Part shown: piece after piece, positions 1 through 7,091 of the stretch
Layout of the letters: every line of letters starts with the position of its first letter
How positions within the stretch are numbered: the stretch's first letter is position 1
Source: Methylococcaceae bacterium
GTDB lineage: Bacteria; Pseudomonadota; Gammaproteobacteria; Methylococcales; Methylomonadaceae
Length of the DNA stretch: 9,573 nt
NCBI GenBank assembly: GCA_013140465.1
Contig: JABFST010000122.1
Coordinates: 1-9,573, forward strand
Direction: 5' to 3'
Notes under the pieces: model-generated
What the model was told of the DNA's origin: nothing
Databases searched by the model: none
What the model saw: only the letters and a program-made list of their open reading frames with translations
Position numbers and translations under genes: made by a program

Positions 1-77
1 AAACCAAAGTTTATATAGTCAACGAATATTCACGGGCGCACCAACATCCGTTGTTGTGTTCAATGGAAGAAGAGTAA
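1..77 (+). CDS. clpS: ATP-dependent Clp protease adaptor ClpS, C-terminal end (5' truncated by window)
   Basis: Only the last 24 codons and a TAA stop (75-77) are in the window; the reading frame starts at base 3. The visible residues include a KVYIVNEYSR stretch followed by HQHPLLCSMEEE. This matches the end of ClpS, where E. coli has a KVAMVNKYARENEHPLLC-type ending. By family knowledge, ClpS binds the ClpA N-terminal domain, delivers N-end-rule substrates bearing bulky hydrophobic N-terminal residues, and blocks ClpA self-degradation. The substrate-pocket residues lie upstream and cannot be seen. The stop is 13 nt before the clpA start, so the two genes are almost certainly one operon. The identification rests on a short stretch plus the neighbour. 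Confidence 0.9.
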   Translation, partial: TKVYIVNEYSRAHQHPLLCSMEEE

Positions 78-80
78 ATT

Positions 81-85
81 GGGAG
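81..85 (+). promoter_or_regulatory. Shine-Dalgarno site of clpA
   Basis: GGGAG lies 5 nt before ATG 91, in the short gap between clpS and clpA. It decides the start: the longer frame from TTG 79 has no comparable site and would add four residues absent from the family's MLSxELE beginning. Confidence 0.75.
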
Positions 86-90
86 CGATC

Positions 91-2361
91 ATGTTAAGTA
101 AAGAGCTTGAAATTACGTTAAATACTGCCTTTAAAAACGCCCATGACAAGCGTCATGAGTTTATCACTGTCGAACACCTGTTGTTGGCGCTGCTAGACAA
201 TAGTGCCGCCGAAGCCATTATTAAGGCTTGTGCCTGTGACATCAAAACTTTGCGCGCACAACTGACCCAATTTATTGATGAAACCATGTCCTTAATTCCG
301 CCAGGCATCCAGCGTGAAACCCAGCCTACTTTGGGCTTTCAGCGGGTACTGCAACGCGCGGTGTTTCATGTGCAAGCGTCTGATAAAAAAGAAGTGACAG
401 GGGCGAATCTGTTTGTTGCGCTGTTTAGCGAACAAGACTCCCATGCGGTGTATCTGCTTAATAAACAAGATATTTCCCGTTTGGATGTGGTCAATTTCTT
501 GGCGCATGGCATTTCTAAGGTGGACCAAGAACGTGATGCGTCTGGCGACCGTGCTGCTGAAGCCGGCGCAGCTGAAAATGAGTCTGGCAGCCCCTTGGAA
601 AAATACACGACCAACCTTAACCAAGAAGCTAAAGAAGGCCGCATAGACCCGTTAATTGGGCGTGAGTTTGAGCTTGAACGCACGATACAAACCTTATGCC
701 GCCGCCGCAAAAACAACCCGTTGTTGGTCGGCGAAGCGGGCGTGGGCAAAACCGCGATTGCCGAAGGTTTAGCAAAACGCATCGTGGAAAAAGATGTGCC
801 GCAAATTTTGCTTAATAGCATCATTTATTCGCTGGACTTAGGCGCGTTAGTCGCGGGCACGAAGTACCGTGGCGATTTTGAAAAACGGCTTAAGTCGCTG
901 ATGAACCAGCTTAAAAAAGAACCCGATTCGATCCTGTTTATCGACGAAATACACACTATTATTGGCGCGGGTTCGGCTTCGGGCGGGGTGATGGATGCGT
1001 CTAATTTGATTAAGCCCGCGCTGGCTTCGGGGCAATTGCGTTGCATAGGTTCCACAACATATCAAGAATATCGCGGCGTTTTTGAAAAAGACCACGCCTT
1101 GGCGCGCCGTTTCCAAAAAGTGGATGTCGTAGAGCCTTCGGTGGAAGATACCATTAAAATCCTGTCGGGCTTGAAATCCCGTTTTGAAACCCACCATAGC
1201 GTAACCTATTCCGACGAAGCCTTACGCGTTGCAGCGGAACTATCCGACCGCTATATTTCTGATCGGCATTTGCCCGACAAAGCCATAGATGTGATTGACG
1301 AGGCGGGTGCAAAACAACGCATGACCGCTGAAGAAGACCGCAAAGTGCTGATTGATGTTGCCGAAATTGAAGACATTGTGTCTAAAATTGCCAGAATCCC
1401 TGCACGTTCGGTCTCTAGTAACGATATAGACAAGCTTGCCAATCTGGAAAAGAACTTAAAGATGCTGGTTTTTGGACAAGACGAAGCTATAGCGGCTTTG
1501 GCATCGGCGATAAAACTGTCGCGTGCGGGTTTGCGTGATAGCCAAAAAACCATAGGCTCATTCATATTTGCCGGCCCCACTGGCGTGGGCAAAACCGAAG
1601 TGACGAGGCAGTTGGCGAAAGTCTTGGGGGTTGAGCTGATACGTTTTGATATGTCCGAATACATGGAACGCCATACGGTTTCCCGATTGATAGGCGCACC
1701 GCCGGGCTATGTGGGCTTTGACCAAGGCGGCTTGTTGACTGAACAAGTCACCAAACATCCCCATGCAGTTTTGCTGTTGGATGAACTTGAAAAAGCCCAT
1801 CCCGATGTCTTTAACTTGCTGTTGCAAGTGATGGATCATGGCTCACTGACGGATAATAACGGCCGCAAAGCCGATTTCCGTAATATTATTTTAGTGATGA
1901 CCACCAATGCCGGGGCGGAAGAGGGCAGCCGTGCCTCTATAGGCTTTACGCAACAAGACCATGCGTCTGACAGCATGAAAGTGATAGAAAAAGGCTTTTC
2001 GCCTGAGTTCCGTAACCGCCTGGATGCCATTATCCAATTTAAGCCATTGGATTTGTCCATAGTCGGTCATGTGGTGGATAAATTTATTTTTGAACTGGAA
2101 GCCTTGTTGGCCGATAAGCATGTCACCGTGGCTTTGGACACCGATGCCCGCTTATGGTTGGCTGAGCATGGTTGTGATCCTAAAATGGGCGCAAGGCCAA
2201 TGGCGCGGTTAATTCAGGAAAAAATCAAAAAACCTCTGGCAAATGACTTGCTGTTCGGCAAATTGGCCCACGGCGGTCATGTCAGGATTTTTGTAGAAAA
2301 TGATGATATTGCGTTTGCTATTGAAAGCGATGAGCTGATGGTTTCTGAAGCCAACTCTTAA
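91..2361 (+). CDS. clpA: ATP-dependent Clp protease ATP-binding subunit ClpA
   Basis: This is the AAA+ unfoldase of the cytosolic ClpAP protease: it unfolds tagged or N-degron substrates and threads them into ClpP. It has 756 residues, close to E. coli ClpA (758). The order is an N-terminal ClpS-binding double repeat (about 1-143), an acidic/alanine-rich linker (about 145-170), AAA module 1 with Walker A GEAGVGKT (214-221) and Walker B D285-E286, then AAA module 2 with Walker A GPTGVGKT (495-502) and Walker B LLLDE ending at E565. There is no ClpB-type coiled-coil insertion. An IGF tripeptide at 617-619 is the ClpP-docking loop. I chose ATG 91 because it gives the conserved MLSKELE start and has GGGAG at 81-85 just upstream; an in-frame TTG at 79 would place that site inside the coding region. 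All catalytic motifs are intact. Confidence 0.98.
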   Translation: MLSKELEITLNTAFKNAHDKRHEFITVEHLLLALLDNSAAEAIIKACACDIKTLRAQLTQFIDETMSLIPPGIQRETQPTLGFQRVLQRAVFHVQASDKKEVTGANLFVALFSEQDSHAVYLLNKQDISRLDVVNFLAHGISKVDQERDASGDRAAEAGAAENESGSPLEKYTTNLNQEAKEGRIDPLIGREFELERTIQTLCRRRKNNPLLVGEAGVGKTAIAEGLAKRIVEKDVPQILLNSIIYSLDLGALVAGTKYRGDFEKRLKSLMNQLKKEPDSILFIDEIHTIIGAGSASGGVMDASNLIKPALASGQLRCIGSTTYQEYRGVFEKDHALARRFQKVDVVEPSVEDTIKILSGLKSRFETHHSVTYSDEALRVAAELSDRYISDRHLPDKAIDVIDEAGAKQRMTAEEDRKVLIDVAEIEDIVSKIARIPARSVSSNDIDKLANLEKNLKMLVFGQDEAIAALASAIKLSRAGLRDSQKTIGSFIFAGPTGVGKTEVTRQLAKVLGVELIRFDMSEYMERHTVSRLIGAPPGYVGFDQGGLLTEQVTKHPHAVLLLDELEKAHPDVFNLLLQVMDHGSLTDNNGRKADFRNIILVMTTNAGAEEGSRASIGFTQQDHASDSMKVIEKGFSPEFRNRLDAIIQFKPLDLSIVGHVVDKFIFELEALLADKHVTVALDTDARLWLAEHGCDPKMGARPMARLIQEKIKKPLANDLLFGKLAHGGHVRIFVENDDIAFAIESDELMVSEANS

Positions 2362-2386
2362 CGCGCGGGAATACCACTGACCTAAA

Positions 2387-2437
2387 GCGCAATCCTAGCA
2401 ATTAACAGGCACTACCCGTGATTGTTAGGATTAGCGC
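2387..2437. terminator. Inverted repeat between convergent clpA and infA, possible bidirectional terminator
   Basis: The left arm GCGCAATCCTAGCAAT (2387-2402) pairs with the right arm ATTGTTAGGATTAGCGC (2421-2437), with one mismatch and one bulged base around an 18-nt loop. It sits exactly between the 3' ends of clpA and infA, where a shared terminator is expected. The right arm contains the infA stop codon and its last codons, and a second in-frame TAA follows the stop after one codon. Neither side has a clear U-run after the stem, so intrinsic termination is uncertain. The hairpin may instead protect 3' ends or mark a Rho-dependent end. Confidence 0.55.
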
Positions 2438-2649
2438 ATACGGAAAGTGATGCGGCCTTTGGTTAAATCGTAAGGGGTCATTTCCACCTTAACGCTATCG
2501 CCAGTTAAAATACGGATGTAATGTTTGCGCATTTTGCCAGAAATATGCGCCGTTACGACATGACCGTTTTCCAGTTCAACACGAAACATCGTGTTCGGAA
2601 GGGTGTCTATCACCTTACCTTCCATTTCAATTTGATCTTCTTTTGCCAT
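2431..2649 (-). CDS. infA: Translation initiation factor IF-1
   Basis: IF1 binds the 30S ribosomal A site during initiation and acts with IF2 and IF3. The product is 72 residues, exactly the E. coli length. It starts [11 protein letters not shown], and the core has [20 protein letters not shown] followed by [11 protein letters not shown] and [13 protein letters not shown], the S1-like OB fold of IF1. I chose ATG 2647-2649 because it gives the universal MAKED start; an in-frame ATG at 2662-2664 would add MGFTA, which the family lacks. A GGGA lies about 10 nt upstream of the chosen start. It converges on clpA, as in E. coli, but without the serW tRNA found there. The stop codon is embedded in the 2387-2437 hairpin. 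Confidence 0.98.
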   Translation of the reverse strand: MAKEDQIEMEGKVIDTLPNTMFRVELENGHVVTAHISGKMRKHYIRILTGDSVKVEMTPYDLTKGRITFRMR

Positions 2650-2679
2650 TGCTGTAAATCCCATGAATTAAAGCCACTT

Positions 2680-2706
2680 ATTATAACATAAGCCGACTTC
2701 TAACAA
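2680..2706 (-). promoter_or_regulatory. Probable sigma-70 promoter of infA (extended -10)
   Basis: Read on the - strand, TATAAT (2680-2685) is a perfect -10 box and is preceded by TG one base upstream, making an extended -10. A TTGTTA -35-like box lies at 2701-2706 with a short 15-bp spacer, so the extended -10 probably carries most of the strength. Transcription would start near 2673, leaving a leader of roughly 25 nt before the infA ATG. The -35 region lies inside the small palindrome 2696-2713. Confidence 0.6.
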
Positions 2707-2713
2707 TAGAAGT
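2696..2713. repeat. Perfect 7-bp palindrome over the infA -35 region
   Basis: ACTTCTA (2696-2702) and TAGAAGT (2707-2713) are exact reverse complements around an ACAA loop. The element overlaps the -35 box of the infA promoter, so it could be an operator. It also lies about 85 nt beyond the stop codon of the upstream membrane-protein gene on the same strand, so it could be a weak terminator hairpin, although no U-run follows. I cannot decide between these roles. Confidence 0.4.
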
Positions 2714-2795
2714 GCTTGCGCGGGTTACAGGGCAATCCAGTTACGCGGCGGCTAGCCAAGCATCGGTCGAAATCGCCAGTCCTTACTACAACCCC

Positions 2796-4100
2796 CTATT
2801 TTTCCATGAGTTTGGCTTTGTCTATCAAACGCGTCATCGCATCAGGAATAAGGGCTTCGGCAAAACCAGCAAAAAATGACCACACCAGCAGTTTTGCAAT
2901 GCTCGCGTAATCGGCAAAATTGAGGTGCGAAATTGCTAAAGCCAAGCTTAAAATACCGCCTTCTGATTTACCCTCTATTTGCATTTTTGGAAACAAAGGC
3001 ACTACTAAATCAGCTAATTCGTCACTAAAAATGGCCTTGACGGCGGAATTGGCCAAACCCGAGCCAAACAAAATCATTAACAGCAGCGAAAAAAATCCAC
3101 CCGCAAACAAGGCCAACGGGCCTTCGTTGCCCAAAGAACACAATTGCAGATAATTGGAAAAAGTCTCGCCGCGCACTTCTAGCTTGGACATACGCCGCTG
3201 AAAGCTGGTCAAGGCGCCAAAAGCACCAAAAAACACCACCGATAACACGATCATAAAGGTGCTGAACGCGTGCGTGTGCAAAAACAGGTTGACGATTTGG
3301 TAAATGATCAAAAAAACTAAAAACAGGCCAATAATGACGGGCAACAAGCCTAAGATAGGTTTAATGGCCCGTTGCCGCAATTGCCCCACTTTGTCCGCAG
3401 TGTTGTAGGCCCAATACAAATCCCAAATCAGAAAATACAGGCGTTCTTTTAAATCGTCTTCGTCTCCGGCTTTAATGACCGATTGTTTGTAACAAGCATA
3501 TTTTTTTGGATCCACCACGGCTTCATAGCGGCTTTCGAGCATGGCTAGCTTGATTTTTAAGCGGTTTTTGTCCAACAACTTAATAATGGCGATTTCCAGC
3601 AAAGCGCAGTCGTCCCAGGTGGGCACTTTGCCCCGCGCATACTCGCCTAAGTCAAAACTGCGCAATACGGCTTCAAGCTCCGGCGATGCACGGCATAAAC
3701 ACTCATCTGTAGGCGTGTCTGAGGGGGCAGTAGCCGTGGTAAAGGCTTGGGCGGCATCAGCGGCAATAGCCTCTGTTTGGCTTACCGTCGCATCAAATAC
3801 GGCTTGCAACTGCTCAACGTGCTGCTCTTGGCTTTGTTCTGCCAAGCCAGAAAGCATGGGGTCTTCGGTTTCTGGCGCAGCACTGGTTTGAGCAAGTTCG
3901 GTACTAAGTGCAATTGCATCAGCCGTAACGCCATCAGGCGTTGCGGTTAAAGGGCTAGGCTTTAATACACATTTGGCAAAATACACCGATTTATATTCGG
4001 CAACCAAATGTGCCAACGAGCTGTGAATATAGGCATCCACTTCGTGATCGGTGGTTTCACCTGCCAACCATGTTTGCCAATAGTCTTTAATCATGTTCAT
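2796..4100 (-). CDS. Membrane protein of unknown function with C-terminal transmembrane module
   Basis: I do not recognise a named family for this 434-residue protein. The N-terminal 50 residues are soluble (MNMIKDYWQTW...). Residues about 50-130 form a low-complexity Ala/Thr/Glu/Gln linker. Residues 138-245 look helical and soluble, with five cysteines between 134 and 203. Hydrophobic segments follow at about 249-274, 279-299 and 327-349, with a weaker one at 400-418. The end reads LLVWSFFAGFAEALIPD. By recollection this resembles a 'WxFxAGFxExxxPD' closing motif seen in various bacterial transmembrane proteins with differing N-terminal domains; that link is inference. There is no signal peptide, so the N-terminal two thirds is probably cytoplasmic. 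ATG 4098-4100 is preceded by GAGG (4109-4112) with an 8-nt spacer. It lies 61 bp after metY and may share its transcript. Confidence 0.8.
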   Translation of the reverse strand: MNMIKDYWQTWLAGETTDHEVDAYIHSSLAHLVAEYKSVYFAKCVLKPSPLTATPDGVTADAIALSTELAQTSAAPETEDPMLSGLAEQSQEQHVEQLQAVFDATVSQTEAIAADAAQAFTTATAPSDTPTDECLCRASPELEAVLRSFDLGEYARGKVPTWDDCALLEIAIIKLLDKNRLKIKLAMLESRYEAVVDPKKYACYKQSVIKAGDEDDLKERLYFLIWDLYWAYNTADKVGQLRQRAIKPILGLLPVIIGLFLVFLIIYQIVNLFLHTHAFSTFMIVLSVVFFGAFGALTSFQRRMSKLEVRGETFSNYLQLCSLGNEGPLALFAGGFFSLLLMILFGSGLANSAVKAIFSDELADLVVPLFPKMQIEGKSEGGILSLALAISHLNFADYASIAKLLVWSFFAGFAEALIPDAMTRLIDKAKLMEK

Positions 4101-4108
4101 GACTTCCC

Positions 4109-4112
4109 CCTC
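4109..4112 (-). promoter_or_regulatory. Shine-Dalgarno of the membrane-protein gene
   Basis: On the - strand a purine run, GAGGGGGAAG, ends three bases before ATG 4100. Its GAGG core is spaced 8 nt from the start. A second in-frame ATG two codons later (4092-4094) could also be served by the same run. Confidence 0.6.
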
Positions 4113-4161
4113 AATGCGCTAGCACCCAATTAACAGCACCACCGCTACGCCCAAAAATAAC

Positions 4162-5433
4162 CTACGCCGCTGCCAACGCTTGTTCCAAATCGGCAGTTAG
4201 ATCGTCGATGTGTTCTATACCGACCGACAAACGCACCATATCCACAGAAACCCCGGCTTTTTTCAGCTCATCGGGCGACAATTGGCGATGGGTGGTGCTA
4301 GCAGGATGGCAAGCCAAGGATTTGGCATCGCCAATATTGACCAAACGGGTAAACAATTGCAGTGCGTCTTGAAAACGCGCACCCGCCTCAGCACCGCCGT
4401 GTATGCCAAAGGTTAAGATGCCAGAAGCCTTGCCACCCATATATTTTTGCACCAAAGCATGGTCTTCATGGTCAGGCAAGCCCGCATAGCTCAACCAGCT
4501 GACTTTAGGATGTTGGCGCAAATACTCGGCGATAGCCAAGGTGTTGGCACAAATCCGCTCCATGCGTAAGGCCAGTGTTTCTATGCCTTGCAAAATCAGA
4601 AAACTATTAAACGGCGAAATCGCCCCGCCCGTATTGCGCAATGGCACTACGCGGGCGCGGCCTATATACGCTGCCGCCCCCAAGGCTTCGGTATAGACCA
4701 CGCCATGATAAGACACATCCGGCTCATTCAAACGGCGAAACCGTGCTTTATGTTCAGCCCACGGAAAACGCCCAGAATCGACAATCGCGCCGCCCAAAGT
4801 CGTACCATGACCACCCAAATATTTGGTGAGCGAATGCACGACTATATCTGCGCCATGTTCAATCGGGCGGCATAAATACGGGCTGGGTACGGTGTTGTCT
4901 ACAATCAGCGGAATGCCCGCCGCATGGGCGATGTCTGCCAACGCCGCCAAATCGACGACATTGCCCAAGGGATTTCCGATAGATTCGCAATACAAGGCCT
5001 TGGTTTTGGCATCAATTAAGGGCTTAAAGCTGTCAGGGTTGCGCACATCGGCAAAGCGGACATCAATGCCAAATTGCGGCAAAGTGTGGGCAAACAAATT
5101 ATAAGTGCCGCCGTATAAAGTACCGACAGACACAATGTTATCGCCCGCTTCGGCGATGGTTAAAATGGCATAAGTGACGGCGGTTGAACCAGAAGCCAGA
5201 GCCAACGCACCAATACCGCCTTCTAAAGCCGCAATCCGTTTTTCCAACACATCCGTTGTAGGGTTCATAATGCGGGTATAAATATTGCCCGCAACTTTCA
5301 AGTCGAACAAATCCGCGCCATGTTGGGTGTCATCAAAGGCATAAGAGACGGTTTGATAAATAGGCACCGCCACTGCTTTAGTGCTGGGGTCGGGCGTATA
5401 GCCGCCGTGTACGGCAATGGTTTCTAGCTTCAT
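4162..5433 (-). CDS. metY: O-acetylhomoserine sulfhydrylase / aminocarboxypropyltransferase (MetY type)
   Basis: This is a cytosolic PLP enzyme of the Cys/Met-metabolism family that makes homocysteine from O-acetyl-L-homoserine and sulfide, the direct-sulfhydrylation route to methionine. It has 423 residues, typical of MetY and longer than most MetZ proteins. Visible motifs are IYTRIMNPT (51-59, Tyr52/Arg54 for cofactor phosphate from the partner subunit), SGSTA (81-85), LYGGTYNLF (106-114), VDNT with Asp179 (pyridine nitrogen), and SLTKYLGGHG with Lys204, the Schiff-base lysine. HPASTTHRQL near the C-terminus is also typical. ATG 5433 has AGGA at 5441-5444 with a 7-nt spacer. A sigma-70 promoter lies immediately upstream. 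The choice of acetylhomoserine over succinylhomoserine is inferred from length and overall similarity. Confidence 0.93.
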   Translation of the reverse strand: MKLETIAVHGGYTPDPSTKAVAVPIYQTVSYAFDDTQHGADLFDLKVAGNIYTRIMNPTTDVLEKRIAALEGGIGALALASGSTAVTYAILTIAEAGDNIVSVGTLYGGTYNLFAHTLPQFGIDVRFADVRNPDSFKPLIDAKTKALYCESIGNPLGNVVDLAALADIAHAAGIPLIVDNTVPSPYLCRPIEHGADIVVHSLTKYLGGHGTTLGGAIVDSGRFPWAEHKARFRRLNEPDVSYHGVVYTEALGAAAYIGRARVVPLRNTGGAISPFNSFLILQGIETLALRMERICANTLAIAEYLRQHPKVSWLSYAGLPDHEDHALVQKYMGGKASGILTFGIHGGAEAGARFQDALQLFTRLVNIGDAKSLACHPASTTHRQLSPDELKKAGVSVDMVRLSVGIEHIDDLTADLEQALAAA

Positions 5434-5463
5434 GGGTGGGTCCTGTGTTGGTGAAAAACGACT

Positions 5464-5491
5464 ATCTTAATTGTATACGCCTTATTGTCAA
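5464..5491 (-). promoter_or_regulatory. Sigma-70 promoter of metY
   Basis: On the - strand a consensus -35 box TTGACA (5486-5491) is followed, after a 16-bp spacer, by TAAGAT (5464-5469, 4/6 to TATAAT). Initiation would fall near 5457, giving a leader of only about 24 nt before ATG 5433. That leaves no room for a riboswitch, so any methionine or SAM control would have to act through a DNA-binding protein. No MetJ-box-like AGACGTCT is visible nearby. Confidence 0.65.
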
Positions 5492-5660
5492 AGCCCTTTA
5501 CGGCGTGAGGGTTTCGGGTATAAAGTGAGAGCCATGATTTCTTCATGAGTGGCTGGCGTAAACTGCCTTGGCGCAGCTCATCAGAAATATCTGTGGCGGT
5601 AGAAGACAATCCCAACAGGCGGGTTTAGTTCCGTAATGTGTATCGACAAAAGGCAAGCTC
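5492..5660. other. Divergent intergenic stretch between metY and the beta-CASP nuclease gene
   Basis: This DNA has no gene I can support. It includes a small palindrome CATGA-TTTCT-TCATG at 5533-5547. The - strand is open from TTG 5615 to a TGA at 5430-5432 that overlaps the metY ATG. The + strand has a 27-codon frame at 5545-5628. Neither frame has a convincing ribosome site. The + strand gene must be transcribed from somewhere in this stretch, but I see no clear -35/-10 pair. The Shine-Dalgarno for the nuclease is AAAAGG at 5648-5653. Confidence 0.4.
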
Positions 5661-7061
5661 ATGACCCAACTTACATTTCTAGGCGCAACCGGACAAGTCA
5701 CAGGCAGCTGCTATCTGCTGGAAAGCCGGGCAGGGCGCATCTTATTGGATTGCGGCCTGTTTCAGGGTGGCAAAGCCACCGAAGAACAAAACACCGCCGA
5801 ATTTGCATTTGATCCGGCTAACATCGATGCCGTGGTGTTGTCCCACGCCCATTTAGATCATTGCGGACGTTTGCCAAAATTAGTCAAAGAAGGCTTTAAT
5901 GGGCCCGTATACCTCACCGAAGCCAGCTATCCGCTATTGGAACTGATGCTAAAAGATGCCGTGCATATCCAATTGCGCGATACCGAATGGGAAAACAAAC
6001 GCCGCGAACGCGCGGGCAAACCCCTGCTAGAACCGCTGTACGAACTGGAAGACGTAGAAGCCTTGCTCGCGCTCAGGGTTGCCGTTCCTTACAATGACAT
6101 ACTGGAAATCCTGGACGGCCTTACCGTAGCGTTTCACGAAGCCGGACATATCCTCGGCTCTTCTATCGTCGAACTGCACATTAACGACCACGGCAACACC
6201 AAAACCCTCGTGTTTTCGGGCGACCTGGGCAACCCATTGTCACCGTTGTTGCGCGATCCTTGCATACTCACCCATGCCGACGTGCTGTTATTGGAATCCA
6301 CTTATGGCGACCGCGACCACAAAGCCCTAGCGCCGACCCTGGACGAACTGCAAGCCGCGCTTGCAGAAGCCGCACACAGTGGCGGCAATGTCATCATCCC
6401 AGCCTTTTCCGTTGGGCGCACCCAAGATCTCATTTATTGGCTAGGCAAAATCCAAAGGCGAGGTGGCTTGCCGCAACAACAGATTTATCTGGACAGCCCA
6501 ATGGCAATCCGCGCCAGCGAAATTTACGCCGAACACACCGACTTGTTTAATATTGATGACCCCGAATTTACCGCGATTGCCCCACAAGGCTGGCAAGCAT
6601 GGCTGCACGGGCTGATTTACACACAAACCGCCGAAGAATCTATGGCGGTCAACCGCATAACAGGCGGCGCCATCATCATTGCTGGCAGCGGCATGTGTAA
6701 CGGCGGGCGTATACGCCACCACCTAAAATACAATTTGTGGCGGCACAACGCGCACATCATTATTGCGGGCTTTCAAGCCGAAGGCACACTAGGCCGCATG
6801 TTGGTAGATGGCTATAAACACAGCCTGAAAATACTCGGCGCCGATGTCAACATAGCCGCTAAAATCCATACCCTAGGCGCACTCAGCGCCCATGCCGACC
6901 AAAGCCAATTGCTGGGCTGGGCCAGCCATTTTGAAAATCCCAAACCCCGTTTGTATTTGATTCACGGTGAAAAATCGGCCACCTTAACCTTACAAACCTG
7001 TTTTAAACGCCGGGGCTGGGATGCCAACATCCCTAAAGTCGGTGAAACCATACACTTTTAA
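5661..7061 (+). CDS. MBL-fold metallohydrolase with beta-CASP domain, probable RNA-processing nuclease
   Basis: It has 466 residues with the complete active-site set of the CPSF73-like metallo-beta-lactamase/beta-CASP family, zinc-dependent enzymes that cut RNA. The motifs are HAHLDH (62-67), His163 in AGHILGS, Asp188 in SGDLG, beta-CASP motif A Glu212 in LLESTYGDR, motif B His411 in LSAHAD and motif C His435 in LIHGE. The RNA-binding GSGMCNGGR loop (342-350) and GFQAEGTLGR (370-379) are also typical. It lacks N-terminal KH domains and the C-terminal domain of RNase J, so it is the short bacterial form seen in many proteobacteria, usually annotated 'MBL fold metallo-hydrolase'. ATG 5661 is preceded by AAAAGG with a 7-nt spacer. 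It appears monocistronic: 335 bp follow before alkB. The substrate is unknown, and no motif is missing. Confidence 0.92.
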   Translation: MTQLTFLGATGQVTGSCYLLESRAGRILLDCGLFQGGKATEEQNTAEFAFDPANIDAVVLSHAHLDHCGRLPKLVKEGFNGPVYLTEASYPLLELMLKDAVHIQLRDTEWENKRRERAGKPLLEPLYELEDVEALLALRVAVPYNDILEILDGLTVAFHEAGHILGSSIVELHINDHGNTKTLVFSGDLGNPLSPLLRDPCILTHADVLLLESTYGDRDHKALAPTLDELQAALAEAAHSGGNVIIPAFSVGRTQDLIYWLGKIQRRGGLPQQQIYLDSPMAIRASEIYAEHTDLFNIDDPEFTAIAPQGWQAWLHGLIYTQTAEESMAVNRITGGAIIIAGSGMCNGGRIRHHLKYNLWRHNAHIIIAGFQAEGTLGRMLVDGYKHSLKILGADVNIAAKIHTLGALSAHADQSQLLGWASHFENPKPRLYLIHGEKSATLTLQTCFKRRGWDANIPKVGETIHF

Positions 7062-7091
7062 ACCACAACCAGCGGTTGCCCACAGATAATC

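Noticed and set aside
79..90. Earlier clpA start at TTG 79
   Set aside because: It would add MGAI before the conserved MLSKELE start and put the GGGAG ribosome site inside the coding region.
366..824. 152-codon - strand open frame inside clpA
   Set aside because: It lies wholly antisense to a strongly conserved gene and shows no family features of its own; several other antisense frames in clpA, metY, the nuclease gene and mfd were dropped for the same reason.
2362..2430. tRNA-Ser gene between clpA and infA, as in E. coli
   Set aside because: The gap is only 69 bp and holds a simple hairpin; there are no T-loop or acceptor-stem features.
2650..2664. Earlier infA start at ATG 2664
   Set aside because: IF1 is universally MAKED... 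at 72 residues; the five extra residues are not part of the family.
2716..2910. 64-codon + strand frame at the 3' end of the membrane-protein gene
   Set aside because: More than half of it is antisense to that gene, it has no ribosome site, and its sequence is low-information.
5430..5615. 61-codon - strand gene upstream of metY
   Set aside because: TTG start without a ribosome site, overlap with the metY promoter, and no recognisable protein family; kept only as a finding.
5434..5660. SAM or SAH riboswitch upstream of metY
   Set aside because: The predicted start of transcription leaves a leader of about 24 nt, and the upstream bases do not show a recognisable SAM-I, SAM-II or SAH consensus.
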